A DNA stretch of 64,000 nt. Source: Taishania sp. Lineage in GTDB: Bacteria > Bacteroidota > Bacteroidia > Flavobacteriales_D > Crocinitomicaceae. Below the pieces are notes generated by a model. It had not been told where the DNA came from. It made no database searches and saw nothing but the letters and a program-made list of their open reading frames with translations. Shown here in pieces: positions 45,001-53,361 of this stretch (the stretch's first letter is position 1; every line of letters begins with the position of its first letter). The translations under genes and the position numbers were made by a program. The DNA lies in NCBI GenBank assembly GCA_030150045.1, contig JASLGM010000045.1:1-64000 (forward strand). Reading direction: 5' to 3'.

Positions 45001-45510
45001 TGGGGATGGGATCCAAAAGAAACTTGGGCATTAGTATCTGTATTGGTTTACGCGGTATTGTTGCACTTACGTTTTATTCCAAGCCTAAAATCTAAATTTA
45101 CATTTAACGTAGCTTCGATGTGGGCATACGCAGCAATTATCTTTACGTTCTTTGGAGTAAACTTCTACCTAGTAGGATTACACTCTTATGCACAAGGAGA
45201 AGGATTGGGAACTTTCCCGTTTGGTGTAATCGTTGCGGTTGTTGCTTTCTACATCTTTACTGAAATAGCTACTTGGATGAATAAACGTTTCCTTTCTGAA
45301 AACGGGGCAGACATTCCTTTGGCGTATTTCATGCGTAAAGCAGGAATCCTTACGGGAACACTTATCTTTATTTATTTGTTGTTTGTTCTAACACAAGTGA
45401 TCAATTGGACAGAAATGGCAAATACAGCTATAAACACAATTATCATTATTTTTGGAACGAATTTGCTGCTTTTTGGACTTCAAAAAATGTTTTCTAAAAG
45501 CAAGAAATAG
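42004..45510 (+). CDS. ccsBA: Cytochrome c biogenesis protein, fused CcsB/ResB and CcsA with His-rich linker
   Basis: System II cytochrome c synthase, which moves heme across the inner membrane and attaches it to apocytochrome c. The N-terminal ResB/CcsB part has early helices (MSLGLIVFLFGIGTATFLES, FELLLAYLCICLVVNVF, MLFHLSFIVIIIGAGV) and a large periplasmic part to about 440. The CcsA part (about 800-1168) carries the tryptophan-rich heme-handling WWD motif WGRYWGWDPKETWAL (about 998) and conserved histidines (VYHGAGLGMRW, LMIHVAII, LVGLHSYAQGEG). Between them, residues 504-546 contain about 14 histidines alternating with Asp and Glu (VHEQEVHTHEHDHNHNHE). At 1168 residues it is longer than Helicobacter CcsBA because of this linker and an added periplasmic domain. 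Confidence 0.95.
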   Translation: MNRILSEFFSMRMMSLGLIVFLFGIGTATFLESIYDIQTAKLMIYNAMWFELLLAYLCICLVVNVFRYRMWQREKIAMLMFHLSFIVIIIGAGVTRYMSFEGVMQLPEPDPETGILRPVDYIHSADPRVKIFIDNKYVEETVYLSEQVKPNFKVNFSFPEKKRNIKVELIKFQKRHVDSLIINDTIPDYVLDIVTGGKQSNYLAPGGFMMIGDIPMSFEKKDLMPGGIEVYKVNGKMMIKSGIPISYLPMAQMQKVRQSGMEAPDSLYQQIPVDSLVPFNTLNLFQVGEQSFVFKEVINHAKMMRVPSGRKDLGNDFITLRFTNGSEVREVTVEGGMGITAKEERFTWNDQLFSIQYGSVPVRLPFQLACNDFTLYRYPGSESPSSFESVVTIMDVKKNVNKTQKIFMNNVMDYDGYRFFQSSYFPDETGTVLSVNHDWWGTNISYLGYLLMTIGMVMSLFAPVGRFKELNELLKKIADKRKQAGTTIIAILLSFGLQAQANEDYHIHEDGTVHYGSHDEVDHSAHVHEQEVHTHEHDHNHNHEQKTATQTFSKALFMSKKHADNLATLMVQDFDGRIVPLHTVCDEIMRKVSRASNFEYEGVKYDAVQTVMSMHITPDAWLKIPVIFVPRALRERLKLDEYASYEQMINKETDQFYWADEYKKAHQKLDKNKDEFDKQLIKLVEKFEVFNSTLMWSYLRIMPIRGHENDQWFNPISMDVAQSEVKLYNAAGEYFNALFKAMNDGKSYGEADDKLDFLKGQQRESAGKLAVSKTKLKMEVSYNRMTIFKNAQYMYLLTSLFLLFFYVGRIVSNKKGGPSKISTIIEKGLIAIIAIVFVYHGAGLGMRWSISGHAPWSNGYEAVVFIGWVTVLVGFLFNRKNVIILPAAALLGFFMIFVTEMNILDPQITPLVPVLQSYWLMIHVAIIAASYGFLGLGCILAIVNLFLYIFRTKENGKEVTWNINELTYVSEMTQTIGLFMLTIGTFLGGIWANESWGRYWGWDPKETWALVSVLVYAVLLHLRFIPSLKSKFTFNVASMWAYAAIIFTFFGVNFYLVGLHSYAQGEGLGTFPFGVIVAVVAFYIFTEIATWMNKRFLSENGADIPLAYFMRKAGILTGTLIFIYLLFVLTQVINWTEMANTAINTIIIIFGTNLLLFGLQKMFSKSKK

Positions 45511-45553
45511 CAGATAAACCCCAATAAGAAACAGTAGTTATTATCGAAAATAT

Positions 45554-46507
45554 ATGGAAAGTAAGATAAAATTTATTATCAACAAATCCGAAATTACAGC
45601 AGGAACAAGAGGAGCATCCCTTGGACCTGAAGCCGTGAAAGTGGCTGCGAGAAGTCAAGGGAAAACCCTGTTTGGAGATTACCCAAGCTACGAACTAGAA
45701 GACAGCAATGCGCTTTTAGATCAAGCTCCAAATCTTCCTTTCGCAAAATACATTGAAGGAACTATTCAAGTGTATAAAAACTTAGAAAAAGCCTTGGTAC
45801 ATTGTGCCGAAGAAAATCAATTGCCAATTGTTTTGGCAGGAGATCACGGCTCAGCAGGTGGGACCATTGCTGGATTAAAAGCTGCTTATCCTAACAAAAG
45901 AATAGGTGTTCTTTGGATCGATGCTCACGGTGACATTCACACACCTTACACCACTCCTTCTGGAAATATTCACGGAATGCCCGTGGCTGCAGCTCTTAAT
46001 ATCGATAATTTGGATTGCCAACGCAACCAACTAGATGAAGTAACTAAGGAACGGTGGGAAGAACTGAAAGCAATAGGAGGGAAAGGCGCGAAAATGGCTA
46101 CTGATGATTTAATCTATGTAGCGGTTAGAGATACCGAACCAGAAGAAGATCATGCTATTGAAGCGTTGAATATTCGCTCCATTAAAGTAGCAGAAATCCG
46201 AGAGAAAGGAATAGAAGCAATTTGCAAAGAAGTTGTGGAGAAATTAGCGGCATGCGATTTGATTTACATATCCTTTGACGTAGATTCTATGGATCCGAAG
46301 GAAACTAGTTACGGAACAGGAACGCCGGTAGAAAATGGTTTATTCATTGACGAGGCAAAAGCACTGATTCAATGCGTAGTGAAGCTACCTAATTTTGGAT
46401 GTTTTGAAATGGTAGAAATAAATCCGTGTTTGGACGAAAAAAAGAATAAAATGGCAGAGGTAAGTTTGTCCGTATTGGAAGACGTTATCGAATCCTTAAA
46501 AAAATAA
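45554..46507 (+). CDS. Arginase family ureohydrolase
   Basis: The binuclear manganese site is complete: GDHGSAGGTIAG, WIDAHGDIHTPYTTPSGNIH (DxHxD), and SFDVDSMDPKETSYGTGTPV (DxD). The Ser-Gly-Asn-Ile-His stretch fits an arginase-type substrate site. At 317 residues, arginase (arginine to ornithine and urea) is the best guess; agmatinase or formimidoylglutamase remain possible. It starts 43 nt after ccsBA and 21 nt before argS, all in one direction, so it may be cotranscribed with the arginyl-tRNA synthetase. Confidence 0.88.
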   Translation: MESKIKFIINKSEITAGTRGASLGPEAVKVAARSQGKTLFGDYPSYELEDSNALLDQAPNLPFAKYIEGTIQVYKNLEKALVHCAEENQLPIVLAGDHGSAGGTIAGLKAAYPNKRIGVLWIDAHGDIHTPYTTPSGNIHGMPVAAALNIDNLDCQRNQLDEVTKERWEELKAIGGKGAKMATDDLIYVAVRDTEPEEDHAIEALNIRSIKVAEIREKGIEAICKEVVEKLAACDLIYISFDVDSMDPKETSYGTGTPVENGLFIDEAKALIQCVVKLPNFGCFEMVEINPCLDEKKNKMAEVSLSVLEDVIESLKK

Positions 46508-46528
46508 TAAGCAGACAATATATAACAA

Positions 46529-48427
46529 ATGGAAAATAAAATAAAACAATTAATCCTAGATCATTCCGAAAATTTATTCGGACAGGCGATAGACGAATCT
46601 CTTATTCAATTCCAAAAAACAAGGAAAGAAGTAGAAGGAGATTTGACTTTAGTTGTGTTCCCATTTGTGAAAATATTGCGCTGTAGCCCGGTAGAAGCAG
46701 GAAACAAATTAGGTGCTTTCTTGGTGGAAAACTGTTCCGATATTTCCAAATTTGAAGTGATAAACGGGTTTTTAAATCTGTCTATTGCAAATGATTTTTG
46801 GAAAGCACAGTTGAAGCACATTACGCAAACGAAAGCTTACGGTTTTGCTCCCGAAAACTCTAAACCTGCGGTGATGGTGGAATACTCTTCCCCAAATACC
46901 AATAAACCTTTGCACCTTGGACACTTAAGAAACAACTTCTTGGGATATTCCGTAGCAGAGATTTTAAAAGCAAACGGGCACAAAGTCGTGAAAACCCAAA
47001 TCATTAACGACCGCGGAATTCATATTTGTAAATCCATGTTGGCGTGGGAAAGATTTTCTCCGTTGAATGAGCAAGGTGAAAGAGAAACTCCACAAAATAC
47101 AAACCTTAAAGGCGATAAATTGGTCGGACGTTACTATGTCGCTTTTGACCGTGAAAATAATGCCGAAGCAAGAGCCATCTTGACGGATTGGGAAAACGGA
47201 AATATTTCTGATTACGCTCCGAAAGTAGTGGCGGAATACCAAAAGTTACAAGCTTCAAAAGAAGGAAAAGACGAAAATGGTGTTGACGCTGTTGATTTTT
47301 TAATCAAAGATTTAGCAAAGAACAGCACGTCTTTGATGAGAGATGCAAAAGAAATGTTGGTGAAATGGGAAGCCAGAGATCCACAAACCTATTTGCTTTG
47401 GACAACTATGAACGGTTGGGTGTACCAAGGATTTGAGAAAACATACGCACGAATGGGCGTTGATTTTGATAAATTATATTACGAATCCGACACCTTCCTT
47501 TTGGGGAAAGACATCGTGATGGAAGGACTTAGTAAAGGCGTTTTCTACCAAAAAGAAGATAAATCCATTTGGATTGATTTGACCGAAGACGGATTGGACG
47601 AGAAATTGGTGCTGAGAAGCGACGGAACTTCTGTTTACATTACGCAAGACATCGGAACGGCTGTTGATCGTTTCAAAGATTATCCTGACCTTTCCGGAAT
47701 CGTATACACCGTGGGGAATGAGCAAGATTATCATTTCAAAGTGCTTTTCCTGATTTTGAAAAAAATGGGATATGCATGGGCTGAAAACTGCTTCCACCTT
47801 TCATACGGAATGGTCGATTTACCACATGGTAAAATGAAATCGCGTGAAGGAACGGTAGTAGATGCAGACGACTTGATGGAAGAGGTAATCCGTGATGCGG
47901 AGGCAATGACACGTCAGCGTGGGCACTTGGAAGGGATGTCTGAGAATGAGATTCAACAATTGTTTGAAATGATTGGTTTAGGCGGATTGAAGTACTTCTT
48001 ATTGAAGGTGGATCCGAAAAAACGCATGAAATTTAATCCCGCAGAATCCATTGAATTAAACGGACATACAGCGCCATTTATTCAATATACGCACGCTCGT
48101 ATCCAATCGCTTTTGTCTAAATACGAAGGTGAAATTACGCTCTCTACGGACGTGGAATTGAACGATTTGGAAAAGGAATTGGTGAAAACTTTGACTGAAT
48201 TTCCAGCGGCGATTCAAGATGCGGCAACTAATTATGCGCCTTCTGTCATTGCAAATTACATCTACGAATTGGTGAAACAGTACAACACTTACTACCAATC
48301 GGTTTACATTCTTTCCGAAGAGGTGGAGTCGATCAAACAGATGCGTTTGGCGCTTTCTAAGGCTATCGGAGAGGTGATAAAATCGGCAATGAAGGTGCTT
48401 GGAATCAACGTTCCGAATAAAATGTAA
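46529..48427 (+). CDS. argS: Arginyl-tRNA synthetase
   Basis: A class I synthetase. The N-terminal Arg_tRNA_synt_N domain (about 1-110) is followed by the catalytic core with the HIGH-like signature SSPNTNKPLHLGHLRN (about 125-140) and a KMSKS-like KMKSREGTVVDADDL (about 435), typical of ArgRS, which often lacks the canonical lysine. The DALR anticodon domain (about 510-632) has FIQYTHARIQS and ends ESIKQMRLALSKAIGEVI. The length of 632 is somewhat above the E. coli 577. Element D follows in the gap to the convergent gene; I saw no stem-loop terminator directly after the stop. Confidence 0.97.
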   Translation: MENKIKQLILDHSENLFGQAIDESLIQFQKTRKEVEGDLTLVVFPFVKILRCSPVEAGNKLGAFLVENCSDISKFEVINGFLNLSIANDFWKAQLKHITQTKAYGFAPENSKPAVMVEYSSPNTNKPLHLGHLRNNFLGYSVAEILKANGHKVVKTQIINDRGIHICKSMLAWERFSPLNEQGERETPQNTNLKGDKLVGRYYVAFDRENNAEARAILTDWENGNISDYAPKVVAEYQKLQASKEGKDENGVDAVDFLIKDLAKNSTSLMRDAKEMLVKWEARDPQTYLLWTTMNGWVYQGFEKTYARMGVDFDKLYYESDTFLLGKDIVMEGLSKGVFYQKEDKSIWIDLTEDGLDEKLVLRSDGTSVYITQDIGTAVDRFKDYPDLSGIVYTVGNEQDYHFKVLFLILKKMGYAWAENCFHLSYGMVDLPHGKMKSREGTVVDADDLMEEVIRDAEAMTRQRGHLEGMSENEIQQLFEMIGLGGLKYFLLKVDPKKRMKFNPAESIELNGHTAPFIQYTHARIQSLLSKYEGEITLSTDVELNDLEKELVKTLTEFPAAIQDAATNYAPSVIANYIYELVKQYNTYYQSVYILSEEVESIKQMRLALSKAIGEVIKSAMKVLGINVPNKM

Positions 48428-48511
48428 TTCCAGATTTAGGATCTATTTATTTCCCTTAATATTGAAGTGTTTCTCCGTTTGGAGGGACATTTTTTTTTAT
48501 AAAAAAGATTT

Positions 48512-48800
48512 GGGCGTTTTCCTCCCTCTCCCAAATTCTTTGGGGAGGGAGGAACCGGGCTTTTCGTTCATAGTCTTTGTTTCTTCCCATTACATTGGGA
48601 GAAACAAAGAGCTATCCACTGCAATCCCTAACGCGGGGTTTACGGGATAACAAGGTGTATAGAAAACACTTTTATTCAAACGTGAAACCCACACCCCGGC
48701 GAAAGGCGATAGCTGACGGAAGTGGCACACCCACTTGCACGGCGCTGCGCGCGACCTTGGGAGCGACGCAGCGCCGTTTTTGGCAAGGTGGTGATGCCAC
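48512..48800 (-). repeat. Structured intergenic element, copy D (reverse strand, GC-rich 5' module)
   Basis: Read on the reverse strand, the 5' module (48800-48688) starts GGCATCACCACC. Its stem is an 11-bp ACGGCGCTGCG/CGCAGCGCCGT around the loop GCTCCCAAGGTCGC, followed by CAGCTATCGCC. The 3' module (48634-48512) reads GCGTTAGGGATTGCAGTGG to AACGCCC. Hairpin 1 is CTTTGTTTCTCCCAAT with ATGGGAAGAAACAAAG, close to copy C. Hairpin 2 is TTCCTCCCTCCCC-AAA with TTTGGGAGAGGGAGGAA. It occupies the gap between convergent argS and the T9SS gene, and its GC content stands out from the surroundings. Confidence 0.85.
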
Positions 48801-48908
48801 AAAAGGCACTAAAGCCTGTAGACGGATAAGGTGCTAAATGAGTAAACAAGCTATCTGTATAAGAAAATAGAGAAAAGTTTTGAACCTTACATTTCAGAAA
48901 ATAGCGCA

Positions 48909-48944
48909 CAAAAAAAACGCCTTGACAAATTGCCAAGGCGTTTT
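48909..48944 (-). terminator. Rho-independent terminator of the 878-residue T9SS gene
   Basis: AACGCCTTG and CAAGGCGTT pair; on the reverse strand the stem is followed by seven or more Ts. Confidence 0.87.
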
Positions 48945-48963
48945 CCATATCAATAAGATGAAA

Positions 48964-51600
48964 TTATTTCACCATTTTCACTGTGTGTTTTTCACCATTT
49001 GCACCTGCAAATTCGATGAAGTAAACACCTTGCGTCCAATCCGCTGTGTTGATGGTTGTCGTGTTATTCAATGCTGAAGTAGACACGATTGTTTTTCCTT
49101 GAATGTCAATTACGTTATAAGCAACCGCTTTTTCGCTAACGATTGTCAATGAAGTATTGAACGGGTTAGGGTAAACTTTAGTTGCGTTAGCCAATACATT
49201 TGATGTAGAAAGGAAAACTACTTCTAAACATTCAGCTACTACAGGAGCACATCCTTCTCTGATTAGTTTAACTGTGTAAACACCTTCTTCCGATACGTTG
49301 AATACTCTGTTTGTAGAACCAGCACCCATGAAATCAACTATTCCTAGATCTGGAACACATTGTCCCCAAATGTAAGTAATATCTGGATCAGCTGCTTCAA
49401 ATGGAGTTAACGTAAGATTTGATTGGTTAAAGATGATTGAATCAGAAAGAGGATCACAAGCTGGAACAAGTGAAATACCATCTGAACCACAAGGTAAAAT
49501 TTGGAAACCTGAATTGAAAGGAGCACTAGTTTTATAGATTGTTCCTATTCCTTCTACGTTAAATGGACCTTCTGGAATTGCTGCTCCTGATAAATCTGAA
49601 GCTGGTGTAATACGGATTGAGTATGTTTTTGTACCTGCTGTTGCATTGATATTTCCGTTTGTTGGCCAGTTCGTTATTCCTGAAGGTAGTGTTAAACCTT
49701 CGATACGGATCAATTTGTTTACGGTATTGTCGTAATTCATGTCCGTTGTTAAAAGTGTAGGGCTTAATGTTGCCTCACCTGTAGAAAGAACGATGATTGT
49801 ATCTGCTGCAATTTGGATCAAACCGTTGAACTGGTCAATTTTTCCGTAAACTTTGATTTTCTCTCCAGCAACTGGATTAGCATACCCAACGATGTCTCTA
49901 TTTTTGAAAACATAGATTCCATTTCCTAATGGGTCTAAGATCGTCATGTTGTATCCTGCACCTGCTTTAAAGTCCATACAATGTATAACTCCTTCTACAA
50001 TTGCCAATTGGCCTTTTTTAGAGGATAGGTTGTCTTGGTTTTTTTCTGTTGCTACAGGAATAGTCATTACTGTATATCCAGTAACTGTTGCAGAAACTGC
50101 TACTTCTACTGTTGTTGCACCTGTTGTAGCAAGTGTAATGTTTCCTGTAAATGTTCCTGTTGACGTTGCTGCCGGACGAACGTAAACAATTGAATCTACC
50201 ATAGCTGTTTGGCTACCCAATACGTATGTTAATGTACCTTCGAATGTTACATTGTCTTTTGAAATTTCAAATTCAGCTGGAGCAGTAACTGTTACATCAC
50301 TATTTAAAGCATTACCATTGAATGTAAAGTTAGCTACGGTAGGCGTTGTTCCTAATAAGTAAGACCAAGCTGTAATTGTTGCTACTGAAGAGGCTAATGT
50401 TGGTGTAGCATTTGAACAAATTCCTGGATCAGCTACTGTAACATCTAATGTACAATCTGTATCTGTAGCATCTGTTAATGTAACAAGAACGTCTCCGCTT
50501 CCTGCTGCACCGTTTGCGTGTGTCAAAGTAAATTCTGTTGCTGCACCGTAGTTTGCAGATGTAGGTGTTACTGTATATCCAGTTGGAACAGTAACGTTAT
50601 AAGTAGTTGCGTGAACAGAAGCTAAAGGATTTAACGTGAATTTGATGTTGTCATCGTTTTCTACGATTGGTGTTCCGTTGTTATCACAAGTTATTCCTGA
50701 TAATTGTGCATTGTTGATGGTACATACTGTCGCCACTGAACAAATTCCTGGATCTGTAACGGTAACGTCTAACGTACACGTTGCTGTTGTAGCGTCAGTT
50801 AATGTAACAATAACGTCTCCATTACCTGCTGCACCGTTTGCGTGTGTCAAAGTAAATTCTGTCGCCGCACCAAAGTTTGCTGTTGTTGGTGTTACGGTAT
50901 ATCCCACAGGAACGGTAACGTTATATGCTGTTGCGTTGTTTGTTGCTGTTGGGTTTAAAGAAAATTTGATTTTATCGTCATTTTCTACTGTTGGCGTTCC
51001 ATTGTCATCACACGTAATCGCCGTTAAACCTGCAAGAGCAAACGAACATGCTGGTGCAGGTTCAACATATTCAGTCCATGTGAAATCATCAATCATGGCT
51101 CTTTCGTTAGATGTTACTCCATCTTTTTCAAGCTTAATAATAATGTTGTTATTATCTGAGTTGATTTCTCCAGTATAAACTTTCCATTCATTCGATCCAC
51201 CTAAAAAAGCATTGTTTATTGGTGTTAAAGGAACAAATGTTGTACCATCAATTGAATAAGATACTTTGACTTTTGGATTCGGTAGTGCCCAACCACGCAC
51301 TTTAAAACTAAATGTAGAAACACCATTAGAAGTAATTGTGATATTCACACTTGATTCTTGATTGTGTCTCAAGCGAATTGCAGAAGTACCAAAATAAGCA
51401 GGATAGCCTCCTGTTGGCGCATTATTTTCTTTAAAAATATTAACAGAAGTCATTCTAAATAAACCATCATTGTAAGAGTGGTTTCCATACCCTGTTCCTG
51501 ATGTCGTCCACTTAGAGTTTGTGTCAAAATCAATGGTAGTCGTTACTTGCCCAAACGTGAATAGAGGAAGAGCAAATAATGCGAGTAATAATTTTTTCAT
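48964..51600 (-). CDS. Large secreted multidomain protein with T9SS sorting domain
   Basis: The start is the ATG giving a signal peptide (MKKLLLALFALPLFTFGQ), residues 1-18. A jelly-roll-like domain follows (about 19-180: TIDFDTNSKWTTSG, IRLRHNQESS, AMIDDFTWTEY). Two copies of a 108-residue unit each hold an ITCD.NGTP.VENDD start and an EFTLTHANGAAG core. Then come an Ig-like domain (about 400-520), an OB-fold-like part resembling DUF5689 (QLAIVEGVIHCMDFKAGAGY, GEKIKVYGKIDQFNGLIQI), and a C-terminal type A sorting signal (KVYPNPFNTSLTIVS, QGVYFIEF, VKMVK). It should be a surface or released protein with adhesin or nuclease-partner features; no catalytic site is clear. Confidence 0.9.
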   Translation of the reverse strand: MKKLLLALFALPLFTFGQVTTTIDFDTNSKWTTSGTGYGNHSYNDGLFRMTSVNIFKENNAPTGGYPAYFGTSAIRLRHNQESSVNITITSNGVSTFSFKVRGWALPNPKVKVSYSIDGTTFVPLTPINNAFLGGSNEWKVYTGEINSDNNNIIIKLEKDGVTSNERAMIDDFTWTEYVEPAPACSFALAGLTAITCDDNGTPTVENDDKIKFSLNPTATNNATAYNVTVPVGYTVTPTTANFGAATEFTLTHANGAAGNGDVIVTLTDATTATCTLDVTVTDPGICSVATVCTINNAQLSGITCDNNGTPIVENDDNIKFTLNPLASVHATTYNVTVPTGYTVTPTSANYGAATEFTLTHANGAAGSGDVLVTLTDATDTDCTLDVTVADPGICSNATPTLASSVATITAWSYLLGTTPTVANFTFNGNALNSDVTVTAPAEFEISKDNVTFEGTLTYVLGSQTAMVDSIVYVRPAATSTGTFTGNITLATTGATTVEVAVSATVTGYTVMTIPVATEKNQDNLSSKKGQLAIVEGVIHCMDFKAGAGYNMTILDPLGNGIYVFKNRDIVGYANPVAGEKIKVYGKIDQFNGLIQIAADTIIVLSTGEATLSPTLLTTDMNYDNTVNKLIRIEGLTLPSGITNWPTNGNINATAGTKTYSIRITPASDLSGAAIPEGPFNVEGIGTIYKTSAPFNSGFQILPCGSDGISLVPACDPLSDSIIFNQSNLTLTPFEAADPDITYIWGQCVPDLGIVDFMGAGSTNRVFNVSEEGVYTVKLIREGCAPVVAECLEVVFLSTSNVLANATKVYPNPFNTSLTIVSEKAVAYNVIDIQGKTIVSTSALNNTTTINTADWTQGVYFIEFAGANGEKHTVKMVK
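50414..51028 (-). repeat. Two direct copies of a 108-residue coding unit
   Basis: Blocks 50414-50704 and 50738-51028 are the same sequence offset by exactly 324 nt. Long stretches are identical in DNA, around the region encoding EFTLTHANGAAG. The copy was duplicated in frame and has diverged modestly. Confidence 0.85.
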
Positions 51601-51685
51601 CTTAAATATTAAATTGATATTTATTTTGCAAATGTACAACCATTTTAATATTTAGATGTTAAGTAATTGCAAAGGAATTATCAAC

Positions 51686-51712
51686 AAAAAAGGCACTTTA
51701 TTCAAGTGCCTT
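51686..51712 (-). terminator. Rho-independent terminator of the thioredoxin-fold gene
   Basis: AAGGCACTT and AAGTGCCTT pair around a 5-nt loop, followed by Ts on the reverse strand, 25 nt beyond the stop at 51738. Confidence 0.85.
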
Positions 51713-51737
51713 GTTAATAACTTCAAAAAAGGAAAGT

Positions 51738-53279
51738 TTATTTCATATGTTGGTCGTCTTCGTCTTCGTGTGGAAACAATTTTGGAGCGTTTGCTTTGTC
51801 TTGTAATTTGTCTAAAATGTCCTCTAATTGAGAAACAGAAATGCGTTTAGCTACCATTTTTTTGTCTTTGTCTAACAAGAAAATTTGAGGAGAAGAATAG
51901 ATGTCATACGTAATGTGATAATTCAAGGATTCACCATTTGTATATTTAGGAACAACTTCCCATACTTCTGACTTTGCTTTCTTTAAAAGGGTTTCTGTTA
52001 CCGCAACGTTTTTAAATTGTGACATTTCATAGCGTTTAATGGCGTCTTTCCATTTTTTATATTCGTCACCACTTCCTTTTCCAATAGCGTACACTTGTAC
52101 GTTTCTGCTTGACAGTTTTTGGTTGTACAATTGAGCCAATTTTGGAGAAATCTTTTTACAGTGTCCGCATTCTGGATCCCAGAAATAGAGAATGGTGTAG
52201 TCCGCATTTAGCTTATACATATCGATGTAATTCAATTTATTCCATGCTACATCTGTAGTGTCTGGTAAAATTAAGTTCGGTGCTTTGGCTCCGATGACTA
52301 AATTCTTTTGTACGTTTATTTTCTCACACAATTCATCTAGTTTTTCTTTGGTCATCCAGTGTGCTAAAGAATTTCCGTTGGCGTCTTTTGTGCAATAGTA
52401 TTTATCGGCCATCATGGTGTATACTTTGTCCATTCCCATGATTTGGCTTTTTCCAAAAGTGCTGGTTACATATTGTACTGTAAATTCCCATGCTTTGCTT
52501 TTTGGATCCATGCGGTCGATCAATTTGTAGGCTTGGTACAAAATAGTATCCCAGTGTTGAATCAACATTTTGTTGGAAAAGAAGGTTTCCATGCGTGTTC
52601 CAAAAATAGGGGTGTGTACCAATGCGTTGTTAGAGAAATCAAACTTATCAAAATAATGATCTCGGTAATGTAAATAACGGAACTGTTGTTTTTGTTCTTC
52701 TGTCATGTTTGCAGGTGGCTCCGGAATTTCATTATCCATGGTCAAATTGATCATTTTTCCTACCAATAGGTTTTTATGATCTTCTGCAAATTGTTTTTGG
52801 TAAACCATTGTTTCGGTATTAACCGCATCCACTTGTTTTTGAACTTCTGCATATTCTTTGCTGTCTTTTGCTAAGGCATCGCGTTTTTCAATCAATGCGG
52901 TTTGCTTTACACGTTGCTCGTTCAGTTTTGCCGAATAGCTTTTTAAAAACTTGTTGTCCTCCGATTTTAACACTTTCATGTTTTCACCATATTTAGGACC
53001 AAACGTTTCGATGCTAACTTCTTCGTTGTTGTACAAGAATTCGAAATATTTCTGACCTGGCATAAGAAGGGCAAACATTCCAGGAGTGTGTTTAGCACCA
53101 TTGAATTCTACAACTCCTTTTTTCATTTCTGCTGTGTCGGTGTAGAACAATTTTGTGCCGGTATATTTAACCAAGAATACGGTAGTATCTTTAGCGTCGG
53201 TTACTTTTAGACGCATTTTTTGTGCCCACCCCAATTGCGTGAAGGCAAGTAAAACAATAAGGCTTACTATTTTTTTCAT
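51738..53279 (-). CDS. TlpA/thioredoxin-fold protein with N-terminal DUF4369-type domain
   Basis: The protein is exported (signal MKKIVSLIVLLAFTQLGWAQ). The N-terminal beta domain (about 20-110: MRLKVTDAKDTTVFLVKYTG) resembles DUF4369. A helical middle part (about 115-330) is of the type seen in DUF5106 proteins, and the C-terminal third is thioredoxin-like with the active site FWDPECGHCKKISPKLAQLY (CxxC near 369-372). The chain continues with a cis-Pro region (YSSPQIFLLDKDKKMV). It is likely a periplasmic thiol-disulfide oxidoreductase or reductase partner. It follows an ABC/FtsX gene pair, in the same direction and separated by about 80 nt. Confidence 0.87.
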   Translation of the reverse strand: MKKIVSLIVLLAFTQLGWAQKMRLKVTDAKDTTVFLVKYTGTKLFYTDTAEMKKGVVEFNGAKHTPGMFALLMPGQKYFEFLYNNEEVSIETFGPKYGENMKVLKSEDNKFLKSYSAKLNEQRVKQTALIEKRDALAKDSKEYAEVQKQVDAVNTETMVYQKQFAEDHKNLLVGKMINLTMDNEIPEPPANMTEEQKQQFRYLHYRDHYFDKFDFSNNALVHTPIFGTRMETFFSNKMLIQHWDTILYQAYKLIDRMDPKSKAWEFTVQYVTSTFGKSQIMGMDKVYTMMADKYYCTKDANGNSLAHWMTKEKLDELCEKINVQKNLVIGAKAPNLILPDTTDVAWNKLNYIDMYKLNADYTILYFWDPECGHCKKISPKLAQLYNQKLSSRNVQVYAIGKGSGDEYKKWKDAIKRYEMSQFKNVAVTETLLKKAKSEVWEVVPKYTNGESLNYHITYDIYSSPQIFLLDKDKKMVAKRISVSQLEDILDKLQDKANAPKLFPHEDEDDQHMK

Positions 53280-53361
53280 AGTGTTTATCTATAGTTCATT
53301 ATAAAGGACGTTTTCTTTCCTTTTGCGGTTACTAAATTAACAATTGTTTAACGTACAATCC

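Noticed and set aside
48577..48948. Several open frames through element D (48577-48837, 48590-48802, 48676-48948)
   Set aside because: They cross the repeat element and terminator, have no recognisable protein sequence, and disagree on strand; the GC-rich hairpin just lacks stop codons.
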